Source of the DNA: Pirellulaceae bacterium | GTDB lineage: Bacteria; Planctomycetota; Planctomycetia; Pirellulales; Pirellulaceae | Reading direction: 5' to 3' | DNA: 43,794 nucleotides | NCBI GenBank assembly: GCA_020852965.1 | Contig: JADYZV010000045.1 | Location: forward strand, 1-43,794 | In this document: positions 33,822 through 42,964 of the stretch, piece after piece | How the letters are laid out: each line of letters begins with the position of its first letter | Numbering within the stretch: the first letter of the stretch is position 1 | Notes under the pieces: generated by a model | What the model saw: only the letters and a program-made list of their open reading frames with translations | Told to the model about the DNA's origin: nothing | Databases searched by the model: none | Program-made: the position numbers and the translations under genes

Positions 33822-33889
33822 ATTCTGCCCTTCATTATTCTACCGCGAGTCGAGACAAAGCGTTGGCGGAATGATAAGAGGCAGAATGA
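33822..33889 (+). repeat. Inverted repeat after pspA
   Basis: ATTCTGCCCTTCATTATTC (33822-33840) pairs with GAATGATAAGAGGCAGAAT (33869-33887) at 15 of 19 positions; all mismatches are transitions that G-U pairing would tolerate in RNA, suggesting a conserved hairpin. Loop of 28 bases. It could end pspA transcription or be a dispersed repeat. Confidence 0.6.
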
Positions 33890-34028
33890 GGAAACGTGTT
33901 TCGGTGTTTCTTGCGTTCAGCGAGAGCTGGCGTGTTTTGCTAGCCGTATCAACGCAAGAAAGGTTTTCTTGAAGCCGAACGCGGACTTGGGCAGCATGCC
34001 CTGTGGCGAATAAATACTTAGGGCCAAG

Positions 34029-34406
34029 ATGCGACGACTTGCGATGCGACTAATAAACGAACTGCAACAATTGTGGCGAGCTTGGCAAAAGCAAGATCGC
34101 ATTCGCGCGGCGCCTGGCGTCGGTAGCTTGTTGAGTCTACAACCGGGTCGGCAAGTGCTCGTTCGACAGGCGATCTACCTGATCAGTCAGCGCGCAGTGA
34201 CGACAAGCGCCACTACGCTGGAAGTGACGTACACTCTGGTCGAACTCGACCGAGAACCAGCCGCACAACTCGGCGTTTCGCTCGAACTAGCGCGACCAAC
34301 TCATGGAATGTTAACCTTCACACGGGATTCATCTACAATGGAGCTGTTCTATGAGGATGTGAGTGTGCTAGCAGAAAACACCGTAGCGACCGTCGCCAGA
34401 CGGTAG
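34029..34406 (+). CDS. Small hypothetical protein
   Basis: A 125-residue protein starting MRRLAMRLINELQQLWRAWQ (a second ATG at 34044 is a possible start). No known motif. Basic N-terminus, then mixed alpha/beta sequence with two similar strands ('TSATTLEVTYTLVELD', 'MLTFTRDSSTMELFYEDVSV'). It lies between pspA and the histidine kinase gene, 52 bases before the latter, all on the same strand, so it is probably part of the same transcript. Function unknown. Confidence 0.65.
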   Translation: MRRLAMRLINELQQLWRAWQKQDRIRAAPGVGSLLSLQPGRQVLVRQAIYLISQRAVTTSATTLEVTYTLVELDREPAAQLGVSLELARPTHGMLTFTRDSSTMELFYEDVSVLAENTVATVARR

Positions 34407-34458
34407 GGGCCTGCGATCTGGCGAACGCAGCTACCTTGGATTGAGATCGGGCGGCAGC

Positions 34459-36540
34459 ATGTTTGGACAAGTTGAAATCTTTCTACTGGGGCTAGCCACT
34501 GTCGTCGATACCGTGCTGCTGCTGGTGATGCTCGAACGCGTGAATCGCCCGCTAGTGCCGCTGTGGCTCACGCTGCTCGCGCTGGGGACATGGCTACTGC
34601 ACTCCGCGAGCTTTTTCCATGCACTACTACTAGATAGTGAGGCGGTGGCAATCAACGAATGGGATCGATTGTGTCGTTGCCTGATGGGGCTAGCTCTATT
34701 GCTGCTGCCTTCGACCATCTTGCATGCTTCGGTACGGCTGAATCATAGCGGATTCGATCCGCGCGCTAGGTGGTCGATGGGCTACGCGATACTCTATCTG
34801 CCACTTTTTTCAAGTCCGTTTTTTATGTGGCGCATCGCTCGCGATGCCGACGCCAAGTTCTTCGACAGTGTGGCCCCCTTTGTCAATGGCTATCTGATCT
34901 GGATGGTGCTGGCCATCACCATCTCGGTTGGACTGATGCTGCGCTGGCGCAATACATTTGGTTCGGCGACCAGGAGTCATGTGTTGCTGCAATTATCCGG
35001 TACACTCGTCGCGCTGGCGACGTTGGTATTAATCTACGTCTATGTGGCCCGCGGAACTGTTGGAGAACCCTGGGTGCGTGTGATGACCAGCTTCTCACCA
35101 TCGGTGGCAGTAACGCTTCTCGTGTGGCATACCCTGCGGCAACGTTTGATGCCACTGGTAGTCGAACGGACGTTGATCTACGGTGCTTTTCTAGTGGTTG
35201 TCTTGTTAATGCATCAGCTATTTGTTCGCCCGCTCACGGACATGCTGCAACGCAAGTCGAACGTCGACTTCATGATCCTTGAATTGGTGTTATTGATTGG
35301 GTTGGTGTTGGTTTGGAGGCCTCTGCGCCAGCGATTTTCGGAGGCTGCACGCTCGTTGATGAGTAAGGACTCGCTGCATATCCGCGACAAGACTCGACAG
35401 CTTTCGCTACAGTTGTCCCGTCACGCACTCCAACCCGCCGATGGAATTCGACTTTGGCTAGAGCAAGCTACCGTCGCCGACATCGACGTCGAGGCGGCTC
35501 GTGTGTGGTTGAGTAACGATTCTAGCAATGCGCGCACGTCGACTTCCGTTGGTGATCATGCGCTTATCTTCGCCGCGCTGTGTCAACAGGAGAGTCCAGT
35601 GCTGGATCGCAGCTCAGTCGCCAATCGAGAACTCTGCCAAGCGCTGGAGCGAGTGGCTGCCATGTGGGCGTTTCGACTCAATTTCCAGTCGGTGCAAGGT
35701 TTGGCGCTATTGGGCAATCGCCGACGCAACGATCGCTTGAGTGACGAAGCACTCACCGCTCTAGCATTGCTGATGGAACAATTTGCAGTGACGTTGCACA
35801 ATCGCTGCGTCGAGCAGCAGCGAGCGACGGCAGAACGACGAATGATGCAACAAGAAAAACTTTCGGTATTGGGTTTGATCGCAGGCTCGCTAGCTCACGA
35901 ACTACGCAATCCGTTGTCGTCGATTCGCACCATCGCTCCCCTGCTCGCAGAAGATTTGCCCAACGAGGACCGTCGGCAGCGGGATGTCTCGATTATCATC
36001 TCGGAGATTGACCGCCTGACGCAGACAACGCAACGCTTGCTCGACTACGCCAAGCCGGCAGACACGACGCAGCCGTTTGTTGAGCCCGACCGTGTGGTAG
36101 CGAGGCTGTTGCCGATCCTGGAGCAATTGGCTCGTCAGTATCATGTGCAGTTGAGTGCGGATTTGCAATCGGCGCAGCTAGCCGTGGCCGGAAGCGACGC
36201 GGCATTGAGTGAAATACTATTTAATTTGATTCGCAATGCGATTGAAGCCGTTCGTGGTCGCCCCACCGGCTTGGTTGAAGTGCAATCGAGGAGCGAGGGT
36301 CAGCGAATTCAACTGAGCGTAAGAGACAATGGTCCAGGTATCGATTCCAGCATTCGTGACAGCTTGTTTCAACCCTTCGTTACCGCGAAAATAGATGGAA
36401 CGGGATTAGGCCTCTATGTGGTTGCGGAGCGCGTTCGCGAGTTAAAAGGGGATTTGAGTTGTCGAAGCTCGGAGAGCGAGGGGACTGAGTTTGTGGTGGA
36501 GTTTGACGTGCAACCTATCAACGAGTTAAAGAGAAACTAG
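34459..36540 (+). CDS. Membrane histidine kinase (NtrB/ZraS-like core)
   Basis: A 693-residue protein from the ATG at 34459 (MFGQVEIFLLGLATVVDTVL). About 7-8 membrane helices span residues 1-290. Residues ~325-450 form a GAF-like sensory unit. The transmitter follows: SLAHELRNPLSSIR with phospho-accepting His480, N box NLIRNAIEA, DNGPGI (G1), 'FQPFVTAKIDGTGLGLYVV' (F/G2). This is the HisKA-HATPase form used with sigma-54 activators, and the very next gene (60 bases downstream) is one. The layout (multi-TM, GAF, kinase) recalls PrsK of PEP-CTERM systems, but no exosortase is in the window. The signal sensed is unknown; membrane state is plausible given the pspA context. Confidence 0.92.
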   Translation: MFGQVEIFLLGLATVVDTVLLLVMLERVNRPLVPLWLTLLALGTWLLHSASFFHALLLDSEAVAINEWDRLCRCLMGLALLLLPSTILHASVRLNHSGFDPRARWSMGYAILYLPLFSSPFFMWRIARDADAKFFDSVAPFVNGYLIWMVLAITISVGLMLRWRNTFGSATRSHVLLQLSGTLVALATLVLIYVYVARGTVGEPWVRVMTSFSPSVAVTLLVWHTLRQRLMPLVVERTLIYGAFLVVVLLMHQLFVRPLTDMLQRKSNVDFMILELVLLIGLVLVWRPLRQRFSEAARSLMSKDSLHIRDKTRQLSLQLSRHALQPADGIRLWLEQATVADIDVEAARVWLSNDSSNARTSTSVGDHALIFAALCQQESPVLDRSSVANRELCQALERVAAMWAFRLNFQSVQGLALLGNRRRNDRLSDEALTALALLMEQFAVTLHNRCVEQQRATAERRMMQQEKLSVLGLIAGSLAHELRNPLSSIRTIAPLLAEDLPNEDRRQRDVSIIISEIDRLTQTTQRLLDYAKPADTTQPFVEPDRVVARLLPILEQLARQYHVQLSADLQSAQLAVAGSDAALSEILFNLIRNAIEAVRGRPTGLVEVQSRSEGQRIQLSVRDNGPGIDSSIRDSLFQPFVTAKIDGTGLGLYVVAERVRELKGDLSCRSSESEGTEFVVEFDVQPINELKRN

Positions 36541-36599
36541 CCGGTAGATCGGTCAGCGACCTTCGATTGAGTTGCGAGCAATTTAGAAATAGAGCGTGT

Positions 36600-37949
36600 A
36601 TGAGAATTTTGATTGCAGATGACGAAGCCAATGCCAGATATGGTATGGCGCGGGCGCTGGCTGGCGAGGGGCGCGAATTGATCGAAGCGGAGGATGGCGA
36701 GCAAGCTTGGTCATTGATTCAAGACGAGTATCCCGACTTGTTGTACCTCGATTTGAACATGCCTCGACTGACTGGCCTAGAGCTGCTGCAGCGATTCGCA
36801 CAACACCCGGCAATTGGTAAACCTGAGATCATCGTGGTGACGGCAGGCGACACCGTCGACCAAGCGATTGAGTGCATTCGTGCCGGTGCGGATGACTTTT
36901 TGACGAAGCCCTACGAAGTCGAGCGGCTACGGGCCATCGCGCGACGCGCCGAACGGCGGGTAGCCATGCAAGCTCAGGTGGCCAGCCTGCAAACGCAACT
37001 CGCCATGCCACCTGGCTGCGGTTCGCTACTGGGTATCAGCAGCCCAATGAAGCAGTTGTTTAATCGCATACCACGAGCAGCAAGTACCGCACTGCCCGTT
37101 CTGATTCGCGGTGAGAGCGGCACTGGCAAGGAGCTGCTCGCTCGAGAAATTCACCGTTCGAGTGCGCGAGCAGACGGACCGTACGTGGCAGTCAATATGG
37201 CGGCGGTCAGTGCTCCACTGATTGAAAGCGAGTTGTTTGGGCATGTGAAAGGTGCTTTTACCGGGGCCGAGCAGCCACGCGAAGGCGTATTCCGATCGGC
37301 GCACCGAGGGACGCTGTTTTTGGACGAAATCGGCGATATGCCTGTGGCCGTGCAAACGCGACTCCTGCGAGTGCTGCAGGAAGGTGTTGTGCAGCCCGTC
37401 GGTTCCGAGCAGAGCATACAGATCGATGTGCGCATCATCAGCGCTACCCATCAGGATTTAGAACAAGCGATTGAGGAGAAGCTCTTTCGACAAGACCTGT
37501 ATTTTCGGCTGCGCGGAATTGAACTGTGCATACCACCCTTGCGTCAACGGCACGAGGATATTGTGCTTCTGGCAGGCCACTTCCTTGGAGACTCGCGACA
37601 CTTCACCGCCGATGCGATGACCGCCTTGCTACAGCACCCGTGGCCCGGTAATGTTCGCGAACTAAAACAACGTGTCGAGTCGGCGAGCGCCATGGCCGAA
37701 GACGAACATGTCAACCGTATTGATCTTGGACTGAAGGCTGCTACAGGATTGGGGGAACCGTCGCGCTTTGAAAAATACCTGGACCTGCCATTGACCGAGG
37801 CTAAGAACCAACTGGTGGAGGAGTTTGAAACTCTGGCCATCGAACGCGCCTTGCAGTTGGAGTCGGGTAACATCAGCGCCGCAGCACGTCGTCTAGGTAT
37901 TCATCGCCAAAGTTTGCAACAGAAGCTAAAGAATGGTGGGTTCGATTGA
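36600..37949 (+). CDS. Sigma-54-dependent response regulator (NtrC family)
   Basis: A 449-residue protein from the ATG at 36600 (MRILIADDEANARYGMARAL). A receiver domain (1-120) has D7/D8, phospho-acceptor D51 (LLYLDLNMP) and K103 (FLTKPYE). The AAA+ domain (~145-370) has Walker A GESGTGKE (171-178), the sigma-54 contact loop GAFTGA (218-223), Walker B LFLDE (239-243) and arginine-finger region 'FRQDLYFRLRGIELCIPPLR'. A Fis-type helix-turn-helix ends the protein (ISAAARRLGIHRQSLQQKL). It should activate sigma-54 promoters after phosphorylation by the upstream kinase. Target sites cannot be located here; I saw no obvious -24/-12 element in the neighbouring gaps. Confidence 0.95.
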   Translation: MRILIADDEANARYGMARALAGEGRELIEAEDGEQAWSLIQDEYPDLLYLDLNMPRLTGLELLQRFAQHPAIGKPEIIVVTAGDTVDQAIECIRAGADDFLTKPYEVERLRAIARRAERRVAMQAQVASLQTQLAMPPGCGSLLGISSPMKQLFNRIPRAASTALPVLIRGESGTGKELLAREIHRSSARADGPYVAVNMAAVSAPLIESELFGHVKGAFTGAEQPREGVFRSAHRGTLFLDEIGDMPVAVQTRLLRVLQEGVVQPVGSEQSIQIDVRIISATHQDLEQAIEEKLFRQDLYFRLRGIELCIPPLRQRHEDIVLLAGHFLGDSRHFTADAMTALLQHPWPGNVRELKQRVESASAMAEDEHVNRIDLGLKAATGLGEPSRFEKYLDLPLTEAKNQLVEEFETLAIERALQLESGNISAAARRLGIHRQSLQQKLKNGGFD

Positions 37950-38101
37950 CGGTATCTGCGATTGTCGCTGACCGCACTGCCTGCCAGCCGCTCTGGCAAC
38001 GCTCACCCGATGCTTTCGCATCAACCGGGAAGGTGGTAATGGCGGTTCTTGTGGTCGCTAAAAGCAAGGAATGGCGGAGCGTTCACGACTGTAGATTCTT
38101 G

Positions 38102-41100
38102 TTAAAACGGGATGTCCATATCATGGATGCCATCCAATGTGGCGGCACGCGGAATGGCCACATAGCCGATCGATTGCCATAGTGCACGCTCGTGCTCTAA
38201 CTGCATGTTGGCAAACAGTCCTTCGTGTATTTTGCCTTGTGAGAATAGGCTATCGACATCGGAACTGCTGGTGATTCGTTGTGCGGCTAAATCGATAACG
38301 CGCCGCGGGTCGGGAAGGTTAGCAGCCACAGGCTCGAGCCAGTCGAGTGGCAATTGGACAGCCGCCAGGCGCTGCGGAAATGCTAGGATTCGAAAGCGTT
38401 GTCGACGTTTCGATCCAGTCGCCGCAGGATCGTAGAAATGGACCACGCCCCCTTCACCTTCCAACCAACTTTCGACTCCCAATCCCTGGAATTGTAGCGA
38501 GAGTCCAAGTGGATTGGGCCATGCAGATTTCAGCAGCAGATCCTTGTCCAGGCGATAGGCGTCCACGACTGGCTCGCCCGATTCGCCAGTGATTTCGGCT
38601 GGAGCAAACAATCGAAAACTTGGCTGCTGAACCACCTGAGACTTGTCGGCTCCGTCTCGTGACAAACTCTGTTTACGAAATTCGGTGCTCGACTCATCGT
38701 GTCGGGCATCGTACTCATGCAGCACGTGAGCTTCACAGGTCCAGTGGTTTTGCTCTGCCAGTTGTCGATAAGCTTTCAGTAGTGTTTCGAGCTGCATCTC
38801 GCCACGGCCGACAACTACCAGCGACATGACATTGCTTCCCGAAACGCGACGACGGACGACATCCTCAGTCGCCTGGCGGAGCAGAGTCAATTCACTCTTA
38901 CTCAAATTTTGCCAATTTTGCCAATCGAGTTTTGCCCCCTTTTGCCAGGCGGTCATTAGCGACAACTGCGATCGGCCGATGCGCTCCGTAGTCTCTAACA
39001 ATTGGTCGCGAATCTTGCGCGAGATTTCGATGAAAGCTTGCCCCTGTTGGACCTGCAAGCGAATAGAGGATGTACGACTTGGCCCCTGAGCTCGTTTTAG
39101 CCGTTTCTCCAAACTTTCGTTTTGTCGTTGCGTCCTTTCGAGTTCGTTCTCTAAATCGCGCACTGGTCCACTAACACGAGCCGTGCGGGCCATGCGACCG
39201 AGCTGCTGCCAAGTGTCGATCACGTCGATCTCCAATTGCCGATGTGATTTGGTTTTGGTCGCTAGCTTTTTCGCTTGGACAACGATATCCCCCTGTTGCT
39301 CGGCCACCACAAACGACCACGTGTCATCGCCGTGGATAGAGCTCAGCGCATCGGCCAAAGGTACCGCCACATTCCGCTCGATCGCGCGGCGCAAAGGACG
39401 CGCGCCATACTTGGGTTGATAGCCCAATTGACACAGGCGATCGACGGCCGAGTCATCGAATGCTACATCGCAATCGCTATACTTGAGTCCTGGTCGCTGT
39501 CGCAGTTTTTCCAATTCGCGGTAGGCAATCTGTTTGACAACTTCCATGGAGAGCGGTCGAAAGGGAACGATGCGATCCAGCCGCCCCAGGAACTCTGGAC
39601 GCACAAATCGCCGCACTTCGCGTTCGAAGTGCTCGCGCCAGGTCGCTAGCTCTCCTTCGCCGAAACCGACGCCACCGCCGCGAAACGTCTCTGCTCCCAG
39701 ATTGCTAGTCATGATGACCACCGCATTGCGAAAGTCGGCCAAGCGTCCCTGGGAGTCGGTCAACCTTCCTTCCCCAAGCAGTTGCAACAACAGGTCAAAC
39801 ACATTCGGATCGGCCTTTTCAAATTCGTCCAACAAAACCACCGAGAAAGGTTGTTCGCGAATGGGCGATGTCAGCGTACCATCCCCTTCTCCAGCTTTGC
39901 CAATCAGTTTTACAGCCGACCATGGCGAGGCATACTCACTCATGTCGATGCGAATCATACGGCTGGTGTCGCTGTAGAGCAGTTGCGCAATGGCCTTTGC
40001 CATCTCCGTCTTGCCAACTCCTGTTGGACCGATGAACATCAGGGATGCCAGCGGGCGACCGGGACGTACCAAGCGGGCTTTGAGCGTGGCAAGCAAATCG
40101 ACGACCAGCTCGACAGGTTCGGGCTGCCCCACCACTTGCCCAGACAGCTGCTCGCCGATGGCGGTTAAGTCGAGCGGAACGGAATCGTCGACCAAGAACC
40201 TAGGTAGTCCGGTCTGCTGGGCGAAGGCTCGCGCTACTTGGTCGGCCTCGACCAACGTCCCCGGCGATTCGCGATCTGAAATAGTGCGCATCAATTGAAG
40301 CGCCGTCGCGGGTAGTGCCGAGTAGGTCGCAAAACGGGAATGAAGCCGCACCAATTCTTCGATCGCTTGATCCGAGTAGTCGACTTGTTGGAGCGATTTT
40401 CCATGTTGGGCGGCCGACCGTAGAATGGCTCGTATCTTGGCCTGCGCCAGCTCTTTGAATTCCATGCGAGTGAAGGCGCGCAACAACATCGGATCTTCGC
40501 GTTCGATAATGGACAATTGCTCTGGGGTACACTCGGCGATCGCCAGCAGCTTGCCCCGCGCGATCGATTGACGCACCATCGAGGCGACGCCCGGCTGGCC
40601 ATCGATCTTGCCCGCTTCCAATAATTCAAACAACGACCCCAGATGCAAGATCGATTTCGTTGCATGCGCCTGCCGAATCAGTTTAGAACACCGCTGCTGC
40701 CACATGCCCAATCCAGACATGCCCGAAACGATGCGCGCCCCGGATGTGGACCAGTAGCGCCGGTCACCGAGCCCCAGTGAAGAGGATATTTGGACCAGAC
40801 GGTACAGTAGCGATGTCTTTCCGACACCGGCTGGCCCAACCAGCAAGACGCTTTGCGGAGCATCACCAATCAAGTGATCGGCCAGTTCGGTCACCTTCTC
40901 ATCGAGGCCATAGATCTCCGCCAGCTTAGCCTTGCATAGATCGCTGGCTGCCGCGCGTAGAGCAGATGTTTTCTTGCGTTCCTCGCGCTTGCGATCGTCC
41001 CGTTCGGGCTCACCTCCCAGTGGCATAGCCAAGGCGACGTGGTGCATTTCGTAGCTACGTCGTGTGAAGCGTTGACTGAGCGCAAGCAAACCCTGGTTCT

Positions 41101-41530
41101 CTGCTAGTCGCAGTAAGGCCACCCGCGCCTGCTTGGCAATTTCGGCATCATCCAAATCGGGCGGCTTACCGAACAGCGTGCAATTCACGGCCGGGACGCG
41201 GACTAGATTGTGTCCATTGGCAAGCTGCCAGCGAAAGCAATCCAGCTCGATTTGCAACGGCACTTCCCAGCTCGTATCGTCCCCCTGAGGTGGCAAGTCG
41301 ACCGAGCACTTCCAACTCTGGCACTCCGCAGGTAGCCCACCCGCAAATAGATCCGTGGGCAATATTTCGGGCAGTCGTTTGGTTAGAAGCTTCGACAGTT
41401 GCTTGAGCACTTCGCTTGGCGATGTACCTACCGCCTGCATTCGCCACGGTCCCAGCGGACGGCCGCGAACGAATTGATCCGAAAAGTACTCGACCTGCAC
41501 GGGAACATGGATAGTAATCGATTCGCTCAT
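38102..41530 (-). CDS. ClpB/ClpA-like double AAA+ protein with C-terminal release-factor PCRF-like region
   Basis: An 1142-residue protein. Instead of the Clp_N domain, residues 1-170 form a different N-terminal module. AAA1 has Walker A GPAGVGKTS (232-240), but its Walker B position reads ILHLGSLFEL where ClpB has 'ILFIDELHTL': the Asp and Glu are missing, so AAA1 may bind but not hydrolyse ATP. AAA2 is intact: GPTGVGKTE (501-509), VVLLDEFEKAD (564-574), TSNLGAE, PEFLGRLD and GARPLRRAIE. Residues ~770-860 are coiled-coil-like; ~895-1050 (VMSLVVVGRGEMQLETLLKA, then 'NPLGLSLQFQGLGVESWL', EGEGGVVHFY) follow the layout of the PCRF domain of peptide-chain release factors but lack a GGQ domain. 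A ribosome- or translation-linked disaggregase is an attractive but unproven role. Single gene, start MSESITIHVP. Confidence 0.87.
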   Translation of the reverse strand: MSESITIHVPVQVEYFSDQFVRGRPLGPWRMQAVGTSPSEVLKQLSKLLTKRLPEILPTDLFAGGLPAECQSWKCSVDLPPQGDDTSWEVPLQIELDCFRWQLANGHNLVRVPAVNCTLFGKPPDLDDAEIAKQARVALLRLAENQGLLALSQRFTRRSYEMHHVALAMPLGGEPERDDRKREERKKTSALRAAASDLCKAKLAEIYGLDEKVTELADHLIGDAPQSVLLVGPAGVGKTSLLYRLVQISSSLGLGDRRYWSTSGARIVSGMSGLGMWQQRCSKLIRQAHATKSILHLGSLFELLEAGKIDGQPGVASMVRQSIARGKLLAIAECTPEQLSIIEREDPMLLRAFTRMEFKELAQAKIRAILRSAAQHGKSLQQVDYSDQAIEELVRLHSRFATYSALPATALQLMRTISDRESPGTLVEADQVARAFAQQTGLPRFLVDDSVPLDLTAIGEQLSGQVVGQPEPVELVVDLLATLKARLVRPGRPLASLMFIGPTGVGKTEMAKAIAQLLYSDTSRMIRIDMSEYASPWSAVKLIGKAGEGDGTLTSPIREQPFSVVLLDEFEKADPNVFDLLLQLLGEGRLTDSQGRLADFRNAVVIMTSNLGAETFRGGGVGFGEGELATWREHFEREVRRFVRPEFLGRLDRIVPFRPLSMEVVKQIAYRELEKLRQRPGLKYSDCDVAFDDSAVDRLCQLGYQPKYGARPLRRAIERNVAVPLADALSSIHGDDTWSFVVAEQQGDIVVQAKKLATKTKSHRQLEIDVIDTWQQLGRMARTARVSGPVRDLENELERTQRQNESLEKRLKRAQGPSRTSSIRLQVQQGQAFIEISRKIRDQLLETTERIGRSQLSLMTAWQKGAKLDWQNWQNLSKSELTLLRQATEDVVRRRVSGSNVMSLVVVGRGEMQLETLLKAYRQLAEQNHWTCEAHVLHEYDARHDESSTEFRKQSLSRDGADKSQVVQQPSFRLFAPAEITGESGEPVVDAYRLDKDLLLKSAWPNPLGLSLQFQGLGVESWLEGEGGVVHFYDPAATGSKRRQRFRILAFPQRLAAVQLPLDWLEPVAANLPDPRRVIDLAAQRITSSSDVDSLFSQGKIHEGLFANMQLEHERALWQSIGYVAIPRAATLDGIHDMDIPF

Positions 41531-41885
41531 GCAGCATAGTGTAAGACCAGTCGGCGGATGAACCCAGTACCATTGACGAGTTAGTTCGCTGGTTGACTAC
41601 GGAAAACACGAAGAACACGAAAAGATGGTTCTGCCCTTTTTTTTCGTCGTCGACTGCATCCGGAGTTGTATCCTCAGAGGATTTCCGTGGTCGATTCGTT
41701 TATACTGCACTTTGAAATCCCCTGAACTTCGCGTCCATGATTTTGCAACTGTTCATCTTTGAACCGTATTTCAGTATTGCTTTTTACCGCGTTGCGGGAC
41801 CATCAAGAACTTCAGCAGAGATTTTTTTCGTGTCCTTCGTGTGTTTCGTGGTTAATACAAATTCCTTAACTTCAGGTCTTCAAAT
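41531..41885. other. Intergenic region bounded by CACGAAGAACACGAA-type inverted repeats
   Basis: No gene is seen. Arms GGAAAACACGAAGAACACGA (41601-41620) and TCGTGTCCTTCGTGTGTTTC (41828-41847) are inverted relative to each other, about 210 bases apart. The inner part is AT-rich and has T-runs (41637-41645). Such CGTGTTCTTCGTG repeats recur in many bacterial intergenic regions as I recall. A MITE-like origin is possible. Confidence 0.5.
41592..41857 (+). repeat. Inverted repeat pair of the CACGAAGAACACGAA family
   Basis: The left arm (41592-41624) and right arm (41822-41857) are complementary with a few mismatches, centred on CACGAAGAACACGAA / TTCGTGTCCTTCGTG. It encloses about 200 bases without a gene. 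Confidence 0.65.
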
Positions 41886-42395
41886 TTGAGCTCCAGTACC
41901 CAAGAGCATCGCCAGTCCGCGCCGTCGCGATTGCGGTTTTCTGTCTTGACGATCAGCGATACTCGCACCTTAGAAAACGATCACAGCGGTCAATTGATTT
42001 GCAGTTCGATGGCGACCGCTGGACATGAATTGGTCCAGCGGCAGATTGTCCCCGACGAGCCACTACAGATTGCCTCGCACGTCTGCCAGCTTACGGCTGA
42101 GGACAACTTGGATGTGTTGCTGATGACTGGTGGGACGGGGATCTCGCCTCGCGATCGCACCCCTGAAGCAGTCGCCCCCCTGCTGGATGTAGAACTGCCG
42201 GGGTTTGGAGAACTGTTTCGCATGTTGAGCTATGCCGAGATTGGTCCCGCCACCATGCTCAGCCGTGCGCTAGCCGGCCGACGCGGTTCGGTGCTAGTCT
42301 TTTGCCTGCCCGGATCGCGCGCCGCAGTGAGCCTAGCCGTCGAGAAAATTCTAGTTCCCGAGCTGCCACATTTGGTCCATCACTCGCGCGGGTAA
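41886..42395 (+). CDS. moaB: Molybdenum cofactor biosynthesis protein, MoaB/Mog family
   Basis: A 169-residue protein; the start is a TTG at 41886 preceded by CAGGT, because no upstream ATG exists and the next internal one would remove the first strand. 'FSVLTISDTRTLENDHSGQL' is the family N-terminal signature, 'DVLLMTGGTGISPRDRTPEA' contains the GGTG(I/T)xxRD molybdopterin-binding loop, then 'LPGFGELFRMLSYAEIG' and 'VLVFCLPGSRAAVSLAVEKI'. This is the MoaB/MogA fold that adenylylates or handles molybdopterin in the cytoplasm. Bacterial MoaB and Mog are hard to separate by sequence, so the symbol is tentative. No other moco genes are nearby. Confidence 0.88.
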   Translation: MSSSTQEHRQSAPSRLRFSVLTISDTRTLENDHSGQLICSSMATAGHELVQRQIVPDEPLQIASHVCQLTAEDNLDVLLMTGGTGISPRDRTPEAVAPLLDVELPGFGELFRMLSYAEIGPATMLSRALAGRRGSVLVFCLPGSRAAVSLAVEKILVPELPHLVHHSRG

Positions 42396-42415
42396 TTCGG
42401 TTTGAGTCTCGACAG

Positions 42416-42430
42416 GGCCGGAGCACGGAT
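42416..42430 (+). repeat. Short dispersed repeat GGCCGGAGCACGGAT
   Basis: An exact 15-base match to 28852-28866, 13.5 kb away, in another intergenic region. Short, but the flanking context is similar (ACGGAT-rich). Confidence 0.45.
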
Positions 42431-42632
42431 AAAAACGCAACTCCATGGCACTTCGCACTTTTGCGATATCACAGATTCTTGTGAGGAGCCATATTAAGAA
42501 TTTTCTTTCAACGAAGAATCGCGTGAACGGTTAAGGACTATTTACCAAGTGTCTGCACGGCTTCCAACGCGTCTGCCACTTCGGTGTGGCCACCATGCGT
42601 TTTGCTAACGAATTGGCTAGCATAGTTACCCA

Positions 42633-42794
42633 ATGTCCGAAATTTTGAAATACGCGTTGCTGATCATCTTCCTGTTGGTGGTGTTTGCCATTGTGTGGAT
42701 TCTGCGCGATGGCATCGACGTTCGCCACGGCGGTGCATTCTCCATGGCTCAGGATCCGACTGGTGCGTTGTCAAACTCTCGGGATATAGATTAG
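42633..42794 (+). CDS. Small single-pass membrane protein (53 residues)
   Basis: ATG at 42633 to TAG at 42792-42794. The protein starts MSEILKYALLIIFLLVVFAI, continues VWILRDGIDVRHGGAFSMAQ and ends DPTGALSNSRDID. Residues 6-24 form one clear membrane helix with a short polar C-terminal tail. No ribosome-binding site of note. It precedes the LolC-type permease gene by 270 bases. Its clean start, one helix and high share of charged residues in the tail argue for a true small protein, although length alone cannot prove it. Confidence 0.6.
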   Translation: MSEILKYALLIIFLLVVFAIVWILRDGIDVRHGGAFSMAQDPTGALSNSRDID

Positions 42795-42964
42795 CCGGAT
42801 TGGCGGTAGTGCTAGAAACCTTAGGCTCCCCCCCGGCCTAGAAGCGTAACCCGCCGCATGCAAAGGGCGTTTGATGAGGGGCGTCTTTTGCAGTCAAAAC
42901 TCCTGACTCGTCCAAGAATTGCTGTTTGCTTGGTGCGTGCATCTAGCTAGACTCAGCAGGCTAC

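Noticed and set aside
34459-37949. PEP-CTERM PrsK/PrsR two-component system
   Set aside because: The domain layout is similar, but there is no exosortase, PEP-CTERM protein or polysaccharide locus in the window.
39534-39977. Plus-strand frame opposite the AAA+ gene
   Set aside because: Low-quality Ser/Pro/Arg-rich translation directly opposite conserved Clp motifs.
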